Source: Chitinophaga niabensis
GTDB lineage: Bacteria > Bacteroidota > Bacteroidia > Chitinophagales > Chitinophagaceae
Assembly (NCBI RefSeq): GCF_039545795.1
Contig: NZ_CP154260.1
Coordinates: forward strand, 6,019,001-6,083,000
Length of the DNA: 64,000 bases
Direction of reading: 5' to 3'
The notes below the pieces were generated by a model that ran no database searches, was not told the DNA's origin, and saw only the letters and a list, made by a program, of their open reading frames with translations. Below are positions 29,246 through 36,871 of the stretch, piece after piece. Each line of letters opens with the position of its first letter. The first letter of the stretch is position 1. Position numbers and translations under genes: made by a program.

Positions 29246-29577
29246 AATGTATTTTTTAGTTGTTGATTTCTCAGGTGTTTTAAGGACTGCGGCAGGGATT
29301 CCTTTATGTACTGCTGCGCTTCCAGGAAAGGAGAGATGCTGTAGAGGAACACATCCTCGATCGCATTCTTTAACAGGGTACTCCCGTTCCTGTACAACAC
29401 GCCAGCCATGGAAAAACACTTCTTCACTTCCTGTAGCTGTCCTTTGTTGATCAATTGCTTTGTGTAGGCGGTAAAAGTTCTGATCGTTTGCGTTACGGGC
29501 CCCGTTTGCTCCATGCCTGGCGACAAAGCGGGGATCTGTTGAGCGATCAGTAAGGGGATTTTAGCATCCGGTAACAT
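29239..29577 (-). CDS. conserved-looking kdp-leader protein (112 aa, possibly DUF7674)
   Basis: The first gene of the kdp operon, 112 residues from the ATG at 29577 (a TTG at 29586 is also in frame). It is a soluble helical protein starting MLPDAKIPLLIAQQIPALSP, with the central block EVKKCFSMAGVLYRNG and LLKNAIEDVFLYSISP. I recall similar proteins at the head of kdp operons of Bacteroidota, but I cannot verify the family name here. A sigma-54 promoter lies just upstream. Function unknown; a role in regulating or assembling Kdp is inferred only from position. Confidence 0.7.
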   Translation of the reverse strand: MLPDAKIPLLIAQQIPALSPGMEQTGPVTQTIRTFTAYTKQLINKGQLQEVKKCFSMAGVLYRNGSTLLKNAIEDVFLYSISPFLEAQQYIKESLPQSLKHLRNQQLKNTLC

Positions 29578-29599
29578 GTTGTTCAATTTTCCCGGTATA

Positions 29600-29616
29600 T
29601 GCCATTGGGGTGCCAG
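29600..29616 (-). promoter_or_regulatory. sigma-54 (-24/-12) promoter of the kdp operon
   Basis: On the minus strand the sequence CTGGCACCCCAATGGCA has the invariant GG and GC separated by exactly 10 bases and an intact TGGCAC -24 half; the -12 half TGGCA differs from TTGCA at one base. Transcription would start near 29589, about 12 bases before the ATG at 29577. It sits after the terminator of an NtrC-type regulator gene, the class of activator that sigma-54 promoters need. Confidence 0.7.
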
Positions 29617-29662
29617 ATGTGTAAATCCGCTCTCAACTCATTGGTAATTAACAAACAACATT

Positions 29663-29694
29663 AAAAAAAGGTTGCTGCTTAAAAAGCGGCAACC
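29663..29694 (-). terminator. intrinsic terminator after the NtrC-type regulator gene
   Basis: Minus-strand GGTTGCCGCTT/AAGCAGCAACC stem (29694-29684 with 29680-29670, one mismatch) with a short loop is followed by seven T (29669-29663). It separates the regulator gene from the sigma-54 promoter, so the kdp operon is an independent unit. Confidence 0.92.
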
Positions 29695-29731
29695 ATGCAG
29701 AAATTGAAGGGTATGTGCAAAAATGGGTTGG

Positions 29732-31072
29732 TTAAATGTTGTACTCTTTGATCTTATTATAGAGAGTGGTTAAGCCTATTTGCATTAACTCCGCCGCTTT
29801 GGTCTTATTCCCTTTGGCAAATTGCAGTACCCTTATAATATGCTGTTTTTCAACATCGGCCAAAGTAAGAGAGGAATTGTTTGCCGAGGCTGGCCCTGCA
29901 AACTGGAATTCAAAAGGCAAAGAATCCGTATCCAGCTCGGTGGCATCAGATAAGATCACCGCCCGCTCTATTACATTCCGCAGTTCGCGGATATTACCCT
30001 TCCAGTTATGTTGTTGCAGCGCTTTGGAAAAAGCCTCCGTCATGCCCGTGATCTTCTTGCCGTTTTTAGGTGCAAACTGTTGCAGGAAGAATTGCGCCAG
30101 CATGGGAATATCTTTACTGCGCTCATTCAGGGAAGGCAACTTGATCTGGAAAGCAGACAACCGGTAATAAAGATCCGCCCTGAAATGCCCGGCCTCTATT
30201 TCTTTTTCCAGCTCTCTGTTGGTAGCCGCAATAATGCGGATATTTACCTTAATGGGTTTTGAATCCCCCACCTTATAGAATTCCTGTGTTTCCAGTACAC
30301 GCAACAACTTCGCTTGCAACTCTATCGCCATTTCCCCGATCTCATCCAGGAAAATGGTGCCATTATGTGCTTCTTCCAGAAACCCTTTTTTATCTTTCAC
30401 CGCACTGGTAAAGGCCCCGGCTTTATGTCCAAAGAGTTCGCTTTCCAGGATCTCTCTCCCAAATGCACTACAATTCACTGCCACAAAAGGTTGTGAACGC
30501 CTGGAACTGGCACGGTGGATAGCCTGTGCAAACACTTCTTTACCGGAACCTGTTTCTCCCAGCAATAACACTGTTACATCCGTGGCTGCCACTTTCTCTG
30601 CCACCGCAATTGCTTCCTTTATTTCTTTGGACTGCCCGATGATATTCCCGAAATCGTACTTACTCCCGATCTTATTCTCCAGCGAACGGATGCGGAATTG
30701 CAGCTGTGCTTTGTCCATGGCTTTACTCACCAATGGAAGGATGCGGTTATTATCATCCCCTTTAGTCAGGTAATCGAACGCGCCATTTTTAATGGCCTGC
30801 ACGCCATCCGCAATATTGCCATACGCTGTGAGCACGATCACTTCCGTTTCCGGGTACAGGCGTTTGAGTTCACTCGTGAACTGTACACCATTGCCATCCG
30901 GCAATTTCACATCAGACAATACCACCTGCACATCTTCTTTCTCCAGCAGCTTACCTGCTGCCTTGATGTTTCCTGCCTCCAGGATATTATATCCTTCCAG
31001 CGACAATAATCTCCCCAGCAGTTTGCGTAACTGCTCCTCGTCATCAATAATAAGAATTTGACCTTTGGACAT
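29732..31072 (-). CDS. sigma-54-dependent response regulator (NtrC family), probable kdp regulator
   Basis: A 446-residue enhancer-binding protein. Seen: receiver domain with DDE at 10-12 and phosphoacceptor Asp54 in LSDVKLPDGNG; AAA+ domain with Walker A GETGSGKE, Walker B IFLDEIGEM, and arginine-rich sensor regions; C-terminal Fis-type HTH (GNKTKAAELMQIGLTTLYNK). The sigma-54-contact loop, normally GAFTGA, reads GAFTSA, an uncommon substitution. It lies upstream of the kdp operon and its sigma-54 promoter, where Enterobacteria have the OmpR-type KdpE; no KdpE is present. I infer it is the partner of the split KdpD/kinase. Confidence 0.92.
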   Translation of the reverse strand: MSKGQILIIDDEEQLRKLLGRLLSLEGYNILEAGNIKAAGKLLEKEDVQVVLSDVKLPDGNGVQFTSELKRLYPETEVIVLTAYGNIADGVQAIKNGAFDYLTKGDDNNRILPLVSKAMDKAQLQFRIRSLENKIGSKYDFGNIIGQSKEIKEAIAVAEKVAATDVTVLLLGETGSGKEVFAQAIHRASSRRSQPFVAVNCSAFGREILESELFGHKAGAFTSAVKDKKGFLEEAHNGTIFLDEIGEMAIELQAKLLRVLETQEFYKVGDSKPIKVNIRIIAATNRELEKEIEAGHFRADLYYRLSAFQIKLPSLNERSKDIPMLAQFFLQQFAPKNGKKITGMTEAFSKALQQHNWKGNIRELRNVIERAVILSDATELDTDSLPFEFQFAGPASANNSSLTLADVEKQHIIRVLQFAKGNKTKAAELMQIGLTTLYNKIKEYNI

Positions 31073-31096
31073 GCATGCAAAGGTAGGGGGAAAGTA

Positions 31097-31594
31097 CTAT
31101 TTGGCCGCAGTAGTTTTCTGATTACGCTTTACGGTCATGGCCCCGATCCCTGCGGCAAGGAAGCCCAGCACTAAATTCATGAAGAGAACATTGGTGACCA
31201 GGTAGATCCAGAAACCTTCTCTTTTGGTAACACTGTATTCGCTCAAACGGCCCCCGTCTGAAGGGATATTCACTGAATTATCCACGTTGGGCTCTGTGGC
31301 CAGGTGGAAAAAGATAGTAGCGGTAGAGATCATGATAATAGCAATGGCGGCGGTAAGAACACCCATCGTTAATAAACTTCCGATGGAAGCCTTGCCACCC
31401 ATGGCTTTGTTCGCATGGATAACGGCGAAGAGTACACCAATGAATAATACGCCGCTTACCAGGTAACCTGTCCACAGGTCAGCGGCCCATTGTGTCATGT
31501 AAAAGATCATGGTTAAGGCGATGCATACAAGCGCAATCAGGATACCGTATACCCATGTTAGTTTTAGCGGAGATGGAACAGTTGTTTCTGGCAT
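31097..31594 (-). CDS. DUF4199-like membrane protein
   Basis: A 165-residue protein with four hydrophobic segments at about 14-32, 42-60, 73-97 and 130-152, and a soluble loop between the third and fourth. The layout and the late MNLVLGFLAAGIGAMTVKRN resemble DUF4199 proteins of Bacteroidota, whose function is unknown. It starts 5 bases after the stop of the 47-residue gene upstream, so it may be the tail of the Ku-LigD operon. The next gene on the same strand is the NtrC regulator, 24 bases after its stop. Confidence 0.7.
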   Translation of the reverse strand: MPETTVPSPLKLTWVYGILIALVCIALTMIFYMTQWAADLWTGYLVSGVLFIGVLFAVIHANKAMGGKASIGSLLTMGVLTAAIAIIMISTATIFFHLATEPNVDNSVNIPSDGGRLSEYSVTKREGFWIYLVTNVLFMNLVLGFLAAGIGAMTVKRNQKTTAAK

Positions 31595-31599
31595 ACGCG

Positions 31600-31743
31600 T
31601 TATTTTTGGTTAGTAATCGTCTTGCGGGCAATACGTTTCAGCTTGCATTGCAATTGTTGCAGCCACAAGTCCCGCTTGGGTGATGTGAGTATAAATCCAA
31701 TAAACGTGCCTGTCAAGAGGCCTTTTATGAAATACTTGTTCAT
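31600..31743 (-). CDS. small membrane-anchored basic protein (47 aa)
   Basis: A 47-residue frame starting MNKYFIKGLLTGTFIGFILT, a glycine-containing hydrophobic helix like those of YtxH-type stress proteins, followed by a strongly basic tail (KLKRIARKTITNQK). Its ATG overlaps the TGA of the LigD gene (ATGA) and its stop is 5 bases before the DUF4199-like gene. Both spacings argue for a real, coupled gene. Function unknown. Confidence 0.6.
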   Translation of the reverse strand: MNKYFIKGLLTGTFIGFILTSPKRDLWLQQLQCKLKRIARKTITNQK

Positions 31744-33734
31744 TTTACCTGGTTTTTAAGCACTGCTTTGAGATCGTTTTTATCTTTGTAGATATTGGCC
31801 CAGAGGTCTCCTTTCTTTTTAAGACGGCTTACGGTATTGCCTATATGAAAATCTTTCATGTCCAGTTTCTCATTTACTTCTTTCCAATCCAGTGGCGTGG
31901 AAACGGTAGCGCCTGGTTTGGGCCTGGCGGAATAAGGGGCTGCAATGGTTTGTCCGCGGCTGTTCTGTAAAAAATCCACATACACCTTTTTCTTCCTTTG
32001 GGATTTTGTGCGTATCACGCTGGTGATACCGGGTAATTGTGCATTGGTTTCCCTGGCAATGAATTCCGCGAAGAGCCTGCAGGTATCATATTCATATTTT
32101 GCGCCGGTGGGAATGAAAATATGCAGACCCCTGGAACCGGAAGTTTTGCAATAGGAGTTGATGCCGTATTTCTCCAGTATCTCATGTACACATTGCGCAG
32201 TTTCTATCACGGCGGAGAAAGGAATGCCTTCCGGGTCGAGGTCTATTACTATATTATCAGGATGTTCCGGTTTGCTGATGCGGGATAACCAGGGGTTCAC
32301 TTCTATGCAGCCCAGGTTCACCATGTATAATAAGGTGGCGGTATCGTTGCAGAGCAGGTAATCCACTTCTTTCCCTGTGGATTCAGCCAGGAAGGAAATT
32401 GTTTTCAACCAGGATGGGATAGTTTTCACATCCATGTCCTTCTGATAAAAGCTCATGCCTGTAATGCCATTGGGGAAACGGTGCAAGGATAAAGGCCGGT
32501 CTTTCAGATGGGGGAGGATGTAATCGGCAACTGAGATGTAATAATCTATCAGTTGCCCCTTGGTGATCTTTTCCTGTGGCCAGTAGATCTTCTGCTGGTT
32601 GGTGAGGGAAACGGATCTTTTATTTAAGAGCAGGGTGCGTTCGTTTTCAGGGGATGCTTTTGTTTTGGGTGAAGTGGATGCCTTTGCAGATGTCTGCTTT
32701 GTTATCTCTCCGTTTTTTGCGGTGGCTTTTGTTGCCTTTAACGCTGTAGATGCTTTTGCTTTTCCAGATTTAACCGTTTTCGAAAGTGTTTTGGTAGCCA
32801 TGGTTTTTCCTTTTATGGTTTCTACATCCAAAGGTTTCTCTTCCTTAATACTCTTAGCCGGTTTATCTTCCCGGAGCGCCACAAAGATCGGCTGCCGTAA
32901 AACCCCATCCTCCGTCCAACCGGCAAACTTCACCTCACACACTAACACCGGCTTTAACCAGGTAACGGCTGTATTGGTTTTGATCCTTTCCGCAAAAGGG
33001 GAGCTTTCCTGTATATATTGCTGTAGCAGCTGATGCATGTCATTTAATCCCTGATCATTGAATCCGCCACCGCAATGTCCGATATACCGGAGTTTCTTCT
33101 TGTCATATACGCCTAATATCAAAGCGCCGATCTTCTTCCTGCTGCCCCGGGGTTCTGTATATCCGCAAATGATCACCTCCTGCCGGTTCAATATCTTTAC
33201 CTTGAGCCAGTTAAGAGAACGATCACCTTCCAAATATTCACTCTCCCCATTTTTGGCAATGATCCCTTCCCAGCCTTTCTCCTTTGCTTTCTCAAAAAGT
33301 TTAACTCCCTTCTCTGCCACATGCCCGGAGTATTTAACCGCAGGGTCATCCAGTTGTTTCACCAACTCCTGCAATAATGTTTTCCTTTCTATTAATGTTA
33401 AAGCCTTCAGATCATGACCGTCCATGTGCAGGAGATCAAATACTTCGTAGGTGAGCTTTCCCTTTCTGGTAGATTTATAATTCTGTAAAGCCTGAAAATC
33501 TGTGTAGTTATTAGCGCCCAGTATCACTACTTCTCCGTCCAGTACCACATTGTGAGGAATTTTCTCTACGGCCGCTTTAATGGGAGCATATACTGTATTG
33601 AAAGAAAGTTGATTCCGCGAATAGAGTTCAGCCTTCCCGTTTTGCACCGCCGCAATAGCACGATAACCATCCCACTTCGTTTCAAAGATCCATCCTGCTC
33701 TGTCAAAAGGTTCATCAACCAGCGTAGCGAGCAT
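31740..33734 (-). CDS. ligD: LigD ligase-polymerase part (LIG-POL)
   Basis: A 664-residue protein with the ATP-dependent ligase and primase-polymerase domains of LigD, the end-joining enzyme. Seen: ligase motif I in FETKWDGYR (Lys20 is adenylated), EGIIAKNGESEYLEG, NRQEVIICGYTEPRGSRKKIG, then a Lys/Ala/Thr-rich linker at about 310-370, then the polymerase domain (DYYISVADYILPHLKDRPLS, with metal-binding Asp in NIVIDLDPEG). The phosphoesterase domain is encoded just upstream in another frame. The frame here continues open upstream of the ATG as KSKIKEWYHP-MLAT back through the A9 run, so this ATG may not be the only start: see the slippery site at 33777-33785. Confidence 0.92.
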   Translation of the reverse strand: MLATLVDEPFDRAGWIFETKWDGYRAIAAVQNGKAELYSRNQLSFNTVYAPIKAAVEKIPHNVVLDGEVVILGANNYTDFQALQNYKSTRKGKLTYEVFDLLHMDGHDLKALTLIERKTLLQELVKQLDDPAVKYSGHVAEKGVKLFEKAKEKGWEGIIAKNGESEYLEGDRSLNWLKVKILNRQEVIICGYTEPRGSRKKIGALILGVYDKKKLRYIGHCGGGFNDQGLNDMHQLLQQYIQESSPFAERIKTNTAVTWLKPVLVCEVKFAGWTEDGVLRQPIFVALREDKPAKSIKEEKPLDVETIKGKTMATKTLSKTVKSGKAKASTALKATKATAKNGEITKQTSAKASTSPKTKASPENERTLLLNKRSVSLTNQQKIYWPQEKITKGQLIDYYISVADYILPHLKDRPLSLHRFPNGITGMSFYQKDMDVKTIPSWLKTISFLAESTGKEVDYLLCNDTATLLYMVNLGCIEVNPWLSRISKPEHPDNIVIDLDPEGIPFSAVIETAQCVHEILEKYGINSYCKTSGSRGLHIFIPTGAKYEYDTCRLFAEFIARETNAQLPGITSVIRTKSQRKKKVYVDFLQNSRGQTIAAPYSARPKPGATVSTPLDWKEVNEKLDMKDFHIGNTVSRLKKKGDLWANIYKDKNDLKAVLKNQVK

Positions 33735-33751
33735 GGGATGATACCATTCTT

Positions 33752-34489
33752 TTATTTTACTTTTTGCTGGCGGAGCTTTTTTTTTACCTGGGTGGCGGCT
33801 TTCTTTGAAGCGCCTTTAGCTGTAGTTACTTTTGCTGCTGCCTTTTTCACCGTAGCTTTTTTCTCAGGCGTCTTTTTCGCTGCTGTTTTTTTATTAGTGC
33901 CCTTCTTTGCAACCGCGGCTTTCTCTGGAACTCCCTTCTCCGCATCACCCTTCTTTTTCGCAATCACCCGCTTCGGCGTATAATCCTCACTGTTATACTC
34001 TCCATCTACCGCATACTTATCCTTATGTTTGATCAGCAGCCAGGCATTCTCCTCTCTTCCTCCCTTCATCTTCACAATCGCAAATTCTCCTTTCAACTTC
34101 TTCCCATGCAACACCACCTTCATACTGCCAGACTTCCATTCCTTCAGTGCATTTCCCTTTTTATCCAACAGTTCAAAAGTTCCTTTGTCCCAGATATACA
34201 CATACCCTGCTCCATAATTCCCAGCCGGTATCTGCCCTTCGAAATCCTTATAGTCGTAAGGATGATCTTCCACTTCCATCGCCAGCCGTTTATCTGCAGG
34301 GTTCAAAGAAGGCCCTTTAGGGACTGCCCAGCTCTTCAGCGCTCCGTCTATCTCCAGGCGGAAGTCATAATGCAATCGTGTAGCATGATGCCGCTGCACC
34401 ACAAAGATGTGTTTACCCTCTGCTTTACCGGAAACAGGTTCCGAGGTCTGCTTGAAATCTCTTTTCTGTTTATACTTCGCAAGGCTCAT
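33752..34489 (-). CDS. LigD 3'-phosphoesterase domain protein
   Basis: A 245-residue protein with the LigD phosphoesterase domain, which cleans 3' ends before joining. Seen: HIFVVQRHHATRLHYDFRLE (about 28-47) with the catalytic His residues, SWAVPKGPSLNP, HPYDYKDFEGQIPAGNYGAG, and AWLLIKHKD. The rest (about 180-245) is a Lys/Ala-rich tail of the kind that joins LigD domains. It terminates 7 codons after an A9 run, in frame 0; the ligase lies in the -1 frame. The ATG overlaps the Ku TGA (ATGA). Confidence 0.9.
   Translation of the reverse strand: MSLAKYKQKRDFKQTSEPVSGKAEGKHIFVVQRHHATRLHYDFRLEIDGALKSWAVPKGPSLNPADKRLAMEVEDHPYDYKDFEGQIPAGNYGAGYVYIWDKGTFELLDKKGNALKEWKSGSMKVVLHGKKLKGEFAIVKMKGGREENAWLLIKHKDKYAVDGEYNSEDYTPKRVIAKKKGDAEKGVPEKAAVAKKGTNKKTAAKKTPEKKATVKKAAAKVTTAKGASKKAATQVKKKLRQQKVK
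33777..33785 (-). promoter_or_regulatory. A9 run with -1 slippery heptamer joining the two LigD frames
   Basis: In the phosphoesterase frame the minus strand reads GTA AAA AAA AAG CTC, which contains A_AAA_AAG in phase, the -1 frameshift heptamer known from E. coli dnaX. A -1 shift here leads into the open frame AAA GCT CCG CCA and on without a stop into the LIG-POL gene. The predicted fusion is 237 + 15 + 664 = 916 residues, a normal size for LigD. No clear downstream stem-loop is visible. Transcriptional slippage or a true one-base indel are alternatives. Confidence 0.6.
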
Positions 34490-35256
34490 GATACTTTCTT
34501 TTTACCACCAAGGCTCGCTTTGAGCTGTTCAAAGATGTCTGTACTCCTGGTATGCGCTACCTTCAGTTTCTTCACAGTAGGTTTCTTGCCGGAGGCTTTG
34601 GCTTTGATGATCTTCATTAGTTCTTTCTTATACTCATCTTTGTATTGGGAAATATCAAACGGCTCCGTATACTCGTTCACGAGCTTTACTGCCATGTCCA
34701 GTTCCTTCTTGGAGATCTTCACATTAGTGGGAAGATTTATCTCCGGTTTGCGGATCTCTTCCTCAAAACGTAGCCGGTGCAGCATCAGGTAATTCTCTTT
34801 GGGCCGCACAATAGCAAGGTTCTCATGGTTACGCAATACAAACAGGCTTACACCTGCCTTACCTGTTTTCTCCAGTGTGCGGAGCAGTAATTCATATGCT
34901 TTCCCGCCACTTTTATCCGGCTCAATAAAATAAGGTGATTCAAAATACACGTCATCAATCTCCGCTGCTTCCACAAAAGAAGAGATCTCTATTATCTTAC
35001 TTTTCTTCGGACTGGCATCTTCAAAATCTTTATCGTCCAGAACAATGTATTCATCATTCAGATTGTATCCCTTCACAATATTCCCCCACACCACTTCTTT
35101 CCCCGTTTTTTCATTGACCCGCTGGAAGCGGATGCGGGAATGATCTTTTTTATCCAGCATATCCAGGTCGAGGCTACTCTCCTGAACAGCACTGTATAAT
35201 TTAACCGGGATGTTTACGAGGCCGAAGCCTATACTACCTGACCATACAGCTCTCAT
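34486..35256 (-). CDS. ku: non-homologous end-joining protein Ku
   Basis: A 256-residue bacterial Ku homologue that binds DNA double-strand ends and recruits LigD. The start is the ATG at 35256 (MRAVWSGSIGFGLVNIPVKL, the invariant N-terminus); the open frame to 35289 adds a spurious hydrophobic extension. Seen: the Ku core through GNIVKGYNLNDEYIVLDDKD and LRFEEEIRKP, with a basic C-terminal tail that aids LigD contact. First gene of the unit Ku - phosphoesterase - LIG-POL - 47 aa protein - DUF4199. Confidence 0.96.
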   Translation of the reverse strand: MRAVWSGSIGFGLVNIPVKLYSAVQESSLDLDMLDKKDHSRIRFQRVNEKTGKEVVWGNIVKGYNLNDEYIVLDDKDFEDASPKKSKIIEISSFVEAAEIDDVYFESPYFIEPDKSGGKAYELLLRTLEKTGKAGVSLFVLRNHENLAIVRPKENYLMLHRLRFEEEIRKPEINLPTNVKISKKELDMAVKLVNEYTEPFDISQYKDEYKKELMKIIKAKASGKKPTVKKLKVAHTRSTDIFEQLKASLGGKKKVS

Positions 35257-35302
35257 AGTTATTATGATTTTATAACAATAGAATATCAATCATTATACCA
35301 GC

Positions 35303-35330
35303 AAAAAAAACCGTCCCGGGACCGGGACGG
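35303..35330 (-). terminator. terminator-like hairpin just upstream of Ku
   Basis: CCGTCCCG/CGGGACGG (35311-35330, 8 bp, 4-base loop) is followed on the minus strand by eight T (35310-35303), a textbook intrinsic terminator. It ends only 47 bases before the Ku ATG, and no minus-strand gene ends there. It is either an insulator with the Ku promoter between it and the ATG, or a transcription attenuator in the Ku leader. Confidence 0.8.
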
Positions 35331-35417
35331 AATTAGCTTAATAAATATGCATAACTATGGGGGGAATAGATGTTAATTATTTTATAAAAACCATCCAATA
35401 ATTGCGCCACTTTGATG

Positions 35418-35433
35418 TGGCATAGCTTTTGGA
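35418..35433 (+). promoter_or_regulatory. sigma-54-like element upstream of the 122 aa gene
   Basis: TGGCATAGCTTTTGGA resembles TGGCAC-N5-TTGCA; the two GG pairs are 10 bases apart, but the invariant -12 GC reads GG. The same pattern recurs at 41444-41459. It ends 28 bases before the ATG at 35462. Confidence 0.25.
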
Positions 35434-35461
35434 TTTATACTACTGAACAAAAAATACTTTT

Positions 35462-35830
35462 ATGGAAACACCAACTCCTAATAAACCAGGCGAAATGACA
35501 ACTCTCTCCCAGATAATGAACAAGCTTCATTCAAAGGGATACGATAATGAATTTAAGATGAGCGACCATGGAAGAATGCAACCTGTAGAAGGGGATCAGA
35601 TCTATGATCCGGAAGACCTGAAGATCATCAAAACCTATCGTTTTGAAGGTGAGTCAGACCCATCTGACAGCGCCGTACTGTACCTGCTTGAAGATAAGGA
35701 AGGCCATAAAGGCTATGTGGTGGATGCATACGGCATGTACAGTTCGCATGACGAAGCGGGGTTTGATGACTTCTTAAAGAAGATCCCTGTGGAAGACCGC
35801 GATGAACAAGCAATCTTTGGTGGTTTGTGA
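35462..35830 (+). CDS. small acidic conserved hypothetical protein (122 aa)
   Basis: A soluble acidic protein with the blocks LSQIMNKLHSKGYDNEF, KIIKTYRFEGESDPSDSAVL and KGYVVDAYGMYS. I recall similar proteins widely in Bacteroidota, some labelled phosphoribosylpyrophosphate synthetase, which is surely a misannotation: no PRPP synthetase motifs are present. It is monocistronic with a strong terminator, and divergent from Ku. The stress-gene setting suggests a stress role (inference). Confidence 0.75.
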   Translation: METPTPNKPGEMTTLSQIMNKLHSKGYDNEFKMSDHGRMQPVEGDQIYDPEDLKIIKTYRFEGESDPSDSAVLYLLEDKEGHKGYVVDAYGMYSSHDEAGFDDFLKKIPVEDRDEQAIFGGL

Positions 35831-35844
35831 AGATAGGCTAGTGG

Positions 35845-35884
35845 AAAAAAACCGTCTCGGAACAAGTTCTGAGGCGGTTTTTTA
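35845..35884 (+). terminator. intrinsic terminator after the 122 aa gene
   Basis: AAAAAACCG...CGGTTTTTT stem-loop with inner GAAC/GTTC pairs, followed by T residues. The A-run before the stem makes it usable in both directions, so it may also end the SDR operon on the minus strand. Confidence 0.9.
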
Positions 35885-35986
35885 TTATAAGGTGGGAAAA
35901 CAAACCAACAGATAACCTAATGTTGGTTCTTCAATTAGAAGGGGTTCAAAACGGCTGCTCCGAAAAGAACAGCCGTAACACATGAT

Positions 35987-36856
35987 TTACCCGTTCACTA
36001 TCTCTCCTCCATTAGGATGTAGTATTTGCCCGGTTATATAACTGGCATCTTCAGAAGCGAGGAACACATAACAGGGCGCAACTTCCACAGGTTGTCCCGC
36101 TCTTTTCAACGGAACATCCGAACCAAATTCGGCAACATCTTTCGCCCTGAAAGTAGCCGGTATCAATGGCGTCCATATAGGCCCGGGCGCCACGCCATTT
36201 ACCCTGATCCCTTTATCCGCCAGCATGGAAGATAAAGAGCGGGTGAAGCTAACGATAGCGCCTTTAGTGGATGAATAATCCAATAGATGGCCACTACCGC
36301 GATAGGCGGTAACAGAAGTTGTATTAATAATACTGCTGCCACGCGCCATATGTGGTAAAACTGCTTTGGCGAAATAGAACTGGGCGAAAATATTCACCGT
36401 AAAGGTTTTCAGGAGTTGTTCCGCAGTGATATCCTGAATGGATTTTTGCGGGTACTGCACGGCAGCATTGTTCACGAGGATATCGATCTTCCCGAATTCC
36501 TTCACAGTTTGCCGAACAATTTTCTCACAATGTTTCTCCCGACCGATATCCCCCGCGATCAATAACGCCTTGCGGCCATATTCCTTTATCTGCTTCGCAG
36601 TATCTTTTGCATCGTTGTGCTCATCCAGGTAAGCGATCGCTACATCTGCACCTTCCGCTGCAAATGCCAAAGCCACCGCTTTCCCGATGCCACTATCTCC
36701 GCCAGTGATCAAAGCTACTTTCCCCTGTAACCGTCCACTGGCGGAAACGATCTCCCTCTCTGCAACCGGCAGCGGTTTCATCTTTGATTCTATACCAGGC
36801 TGTTTGTTCTGATGCTGCGGCGGTCTGATATCCTTTTTTCGATTTGCTTTCTGCAT
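35987..36856 (-). CDS. short-chain dehydrogenase/reductase (YghA/GSP39-like)
   Basis: A 289-residue NAD(P)-dependent oxidoreductase. Seen: an N-terminal basic extension (about 1-40), then ALITGGDSGIGKAVALAFAA (coenzyme motif), NNAA at about 129-132, the catalytic Ser and YSSTK (Tyr/Lys), VNGVAPGPIWTPL, and the C-terminal GQILHPNGGEIVNG. The extension and closeness to YciF match the general-stress SDR group (B. subtilis GSP39, E. coli YghA). Substrate unknown. It starts 15 bases after the YciF-like gene. Confidence 0.9.
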   Translation of the reverse strand: MQKANRKKDIRPPQHQNKQPGIESKMKPLPVAEREIVSASGRLQGKVALITGGDSGIGKAVALAFAAEGADVAIAYLDEHNDAKDTAKQIKEYGRKALLIAGDIGREKHCEKIVRQTVKEFGKIDILVNNAAVQYPQKSIQDITAEQLLKTFTVNIFAQFYFAKAVLPHMARGSSIINTTSVTAYRGSGHLLDYSSTKGAIVSFTRSLSSMLADKGIRVNGVAPGPIWTPLIPATFRAKDVAEFGSDVPLKRAGQPVEVAPCYVFLASEDASYITGQILHPNGGEIVNG

Positions 36857-36871
36857 GTTTTTCCGCGCTGG

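Noticed and set aside
31078..31085. TACCTTTG promoter-like octamer before the NtrC regulator
   Set aside because: Too close to the ATG at 31072 and no -33 partner at the right distance.
34025..34792. 255-codon open frame opposite the LigD phosphoesterase and Ku genes
   Set aside because: Antisense to two certain genes and crosses their junction; no domain seen.
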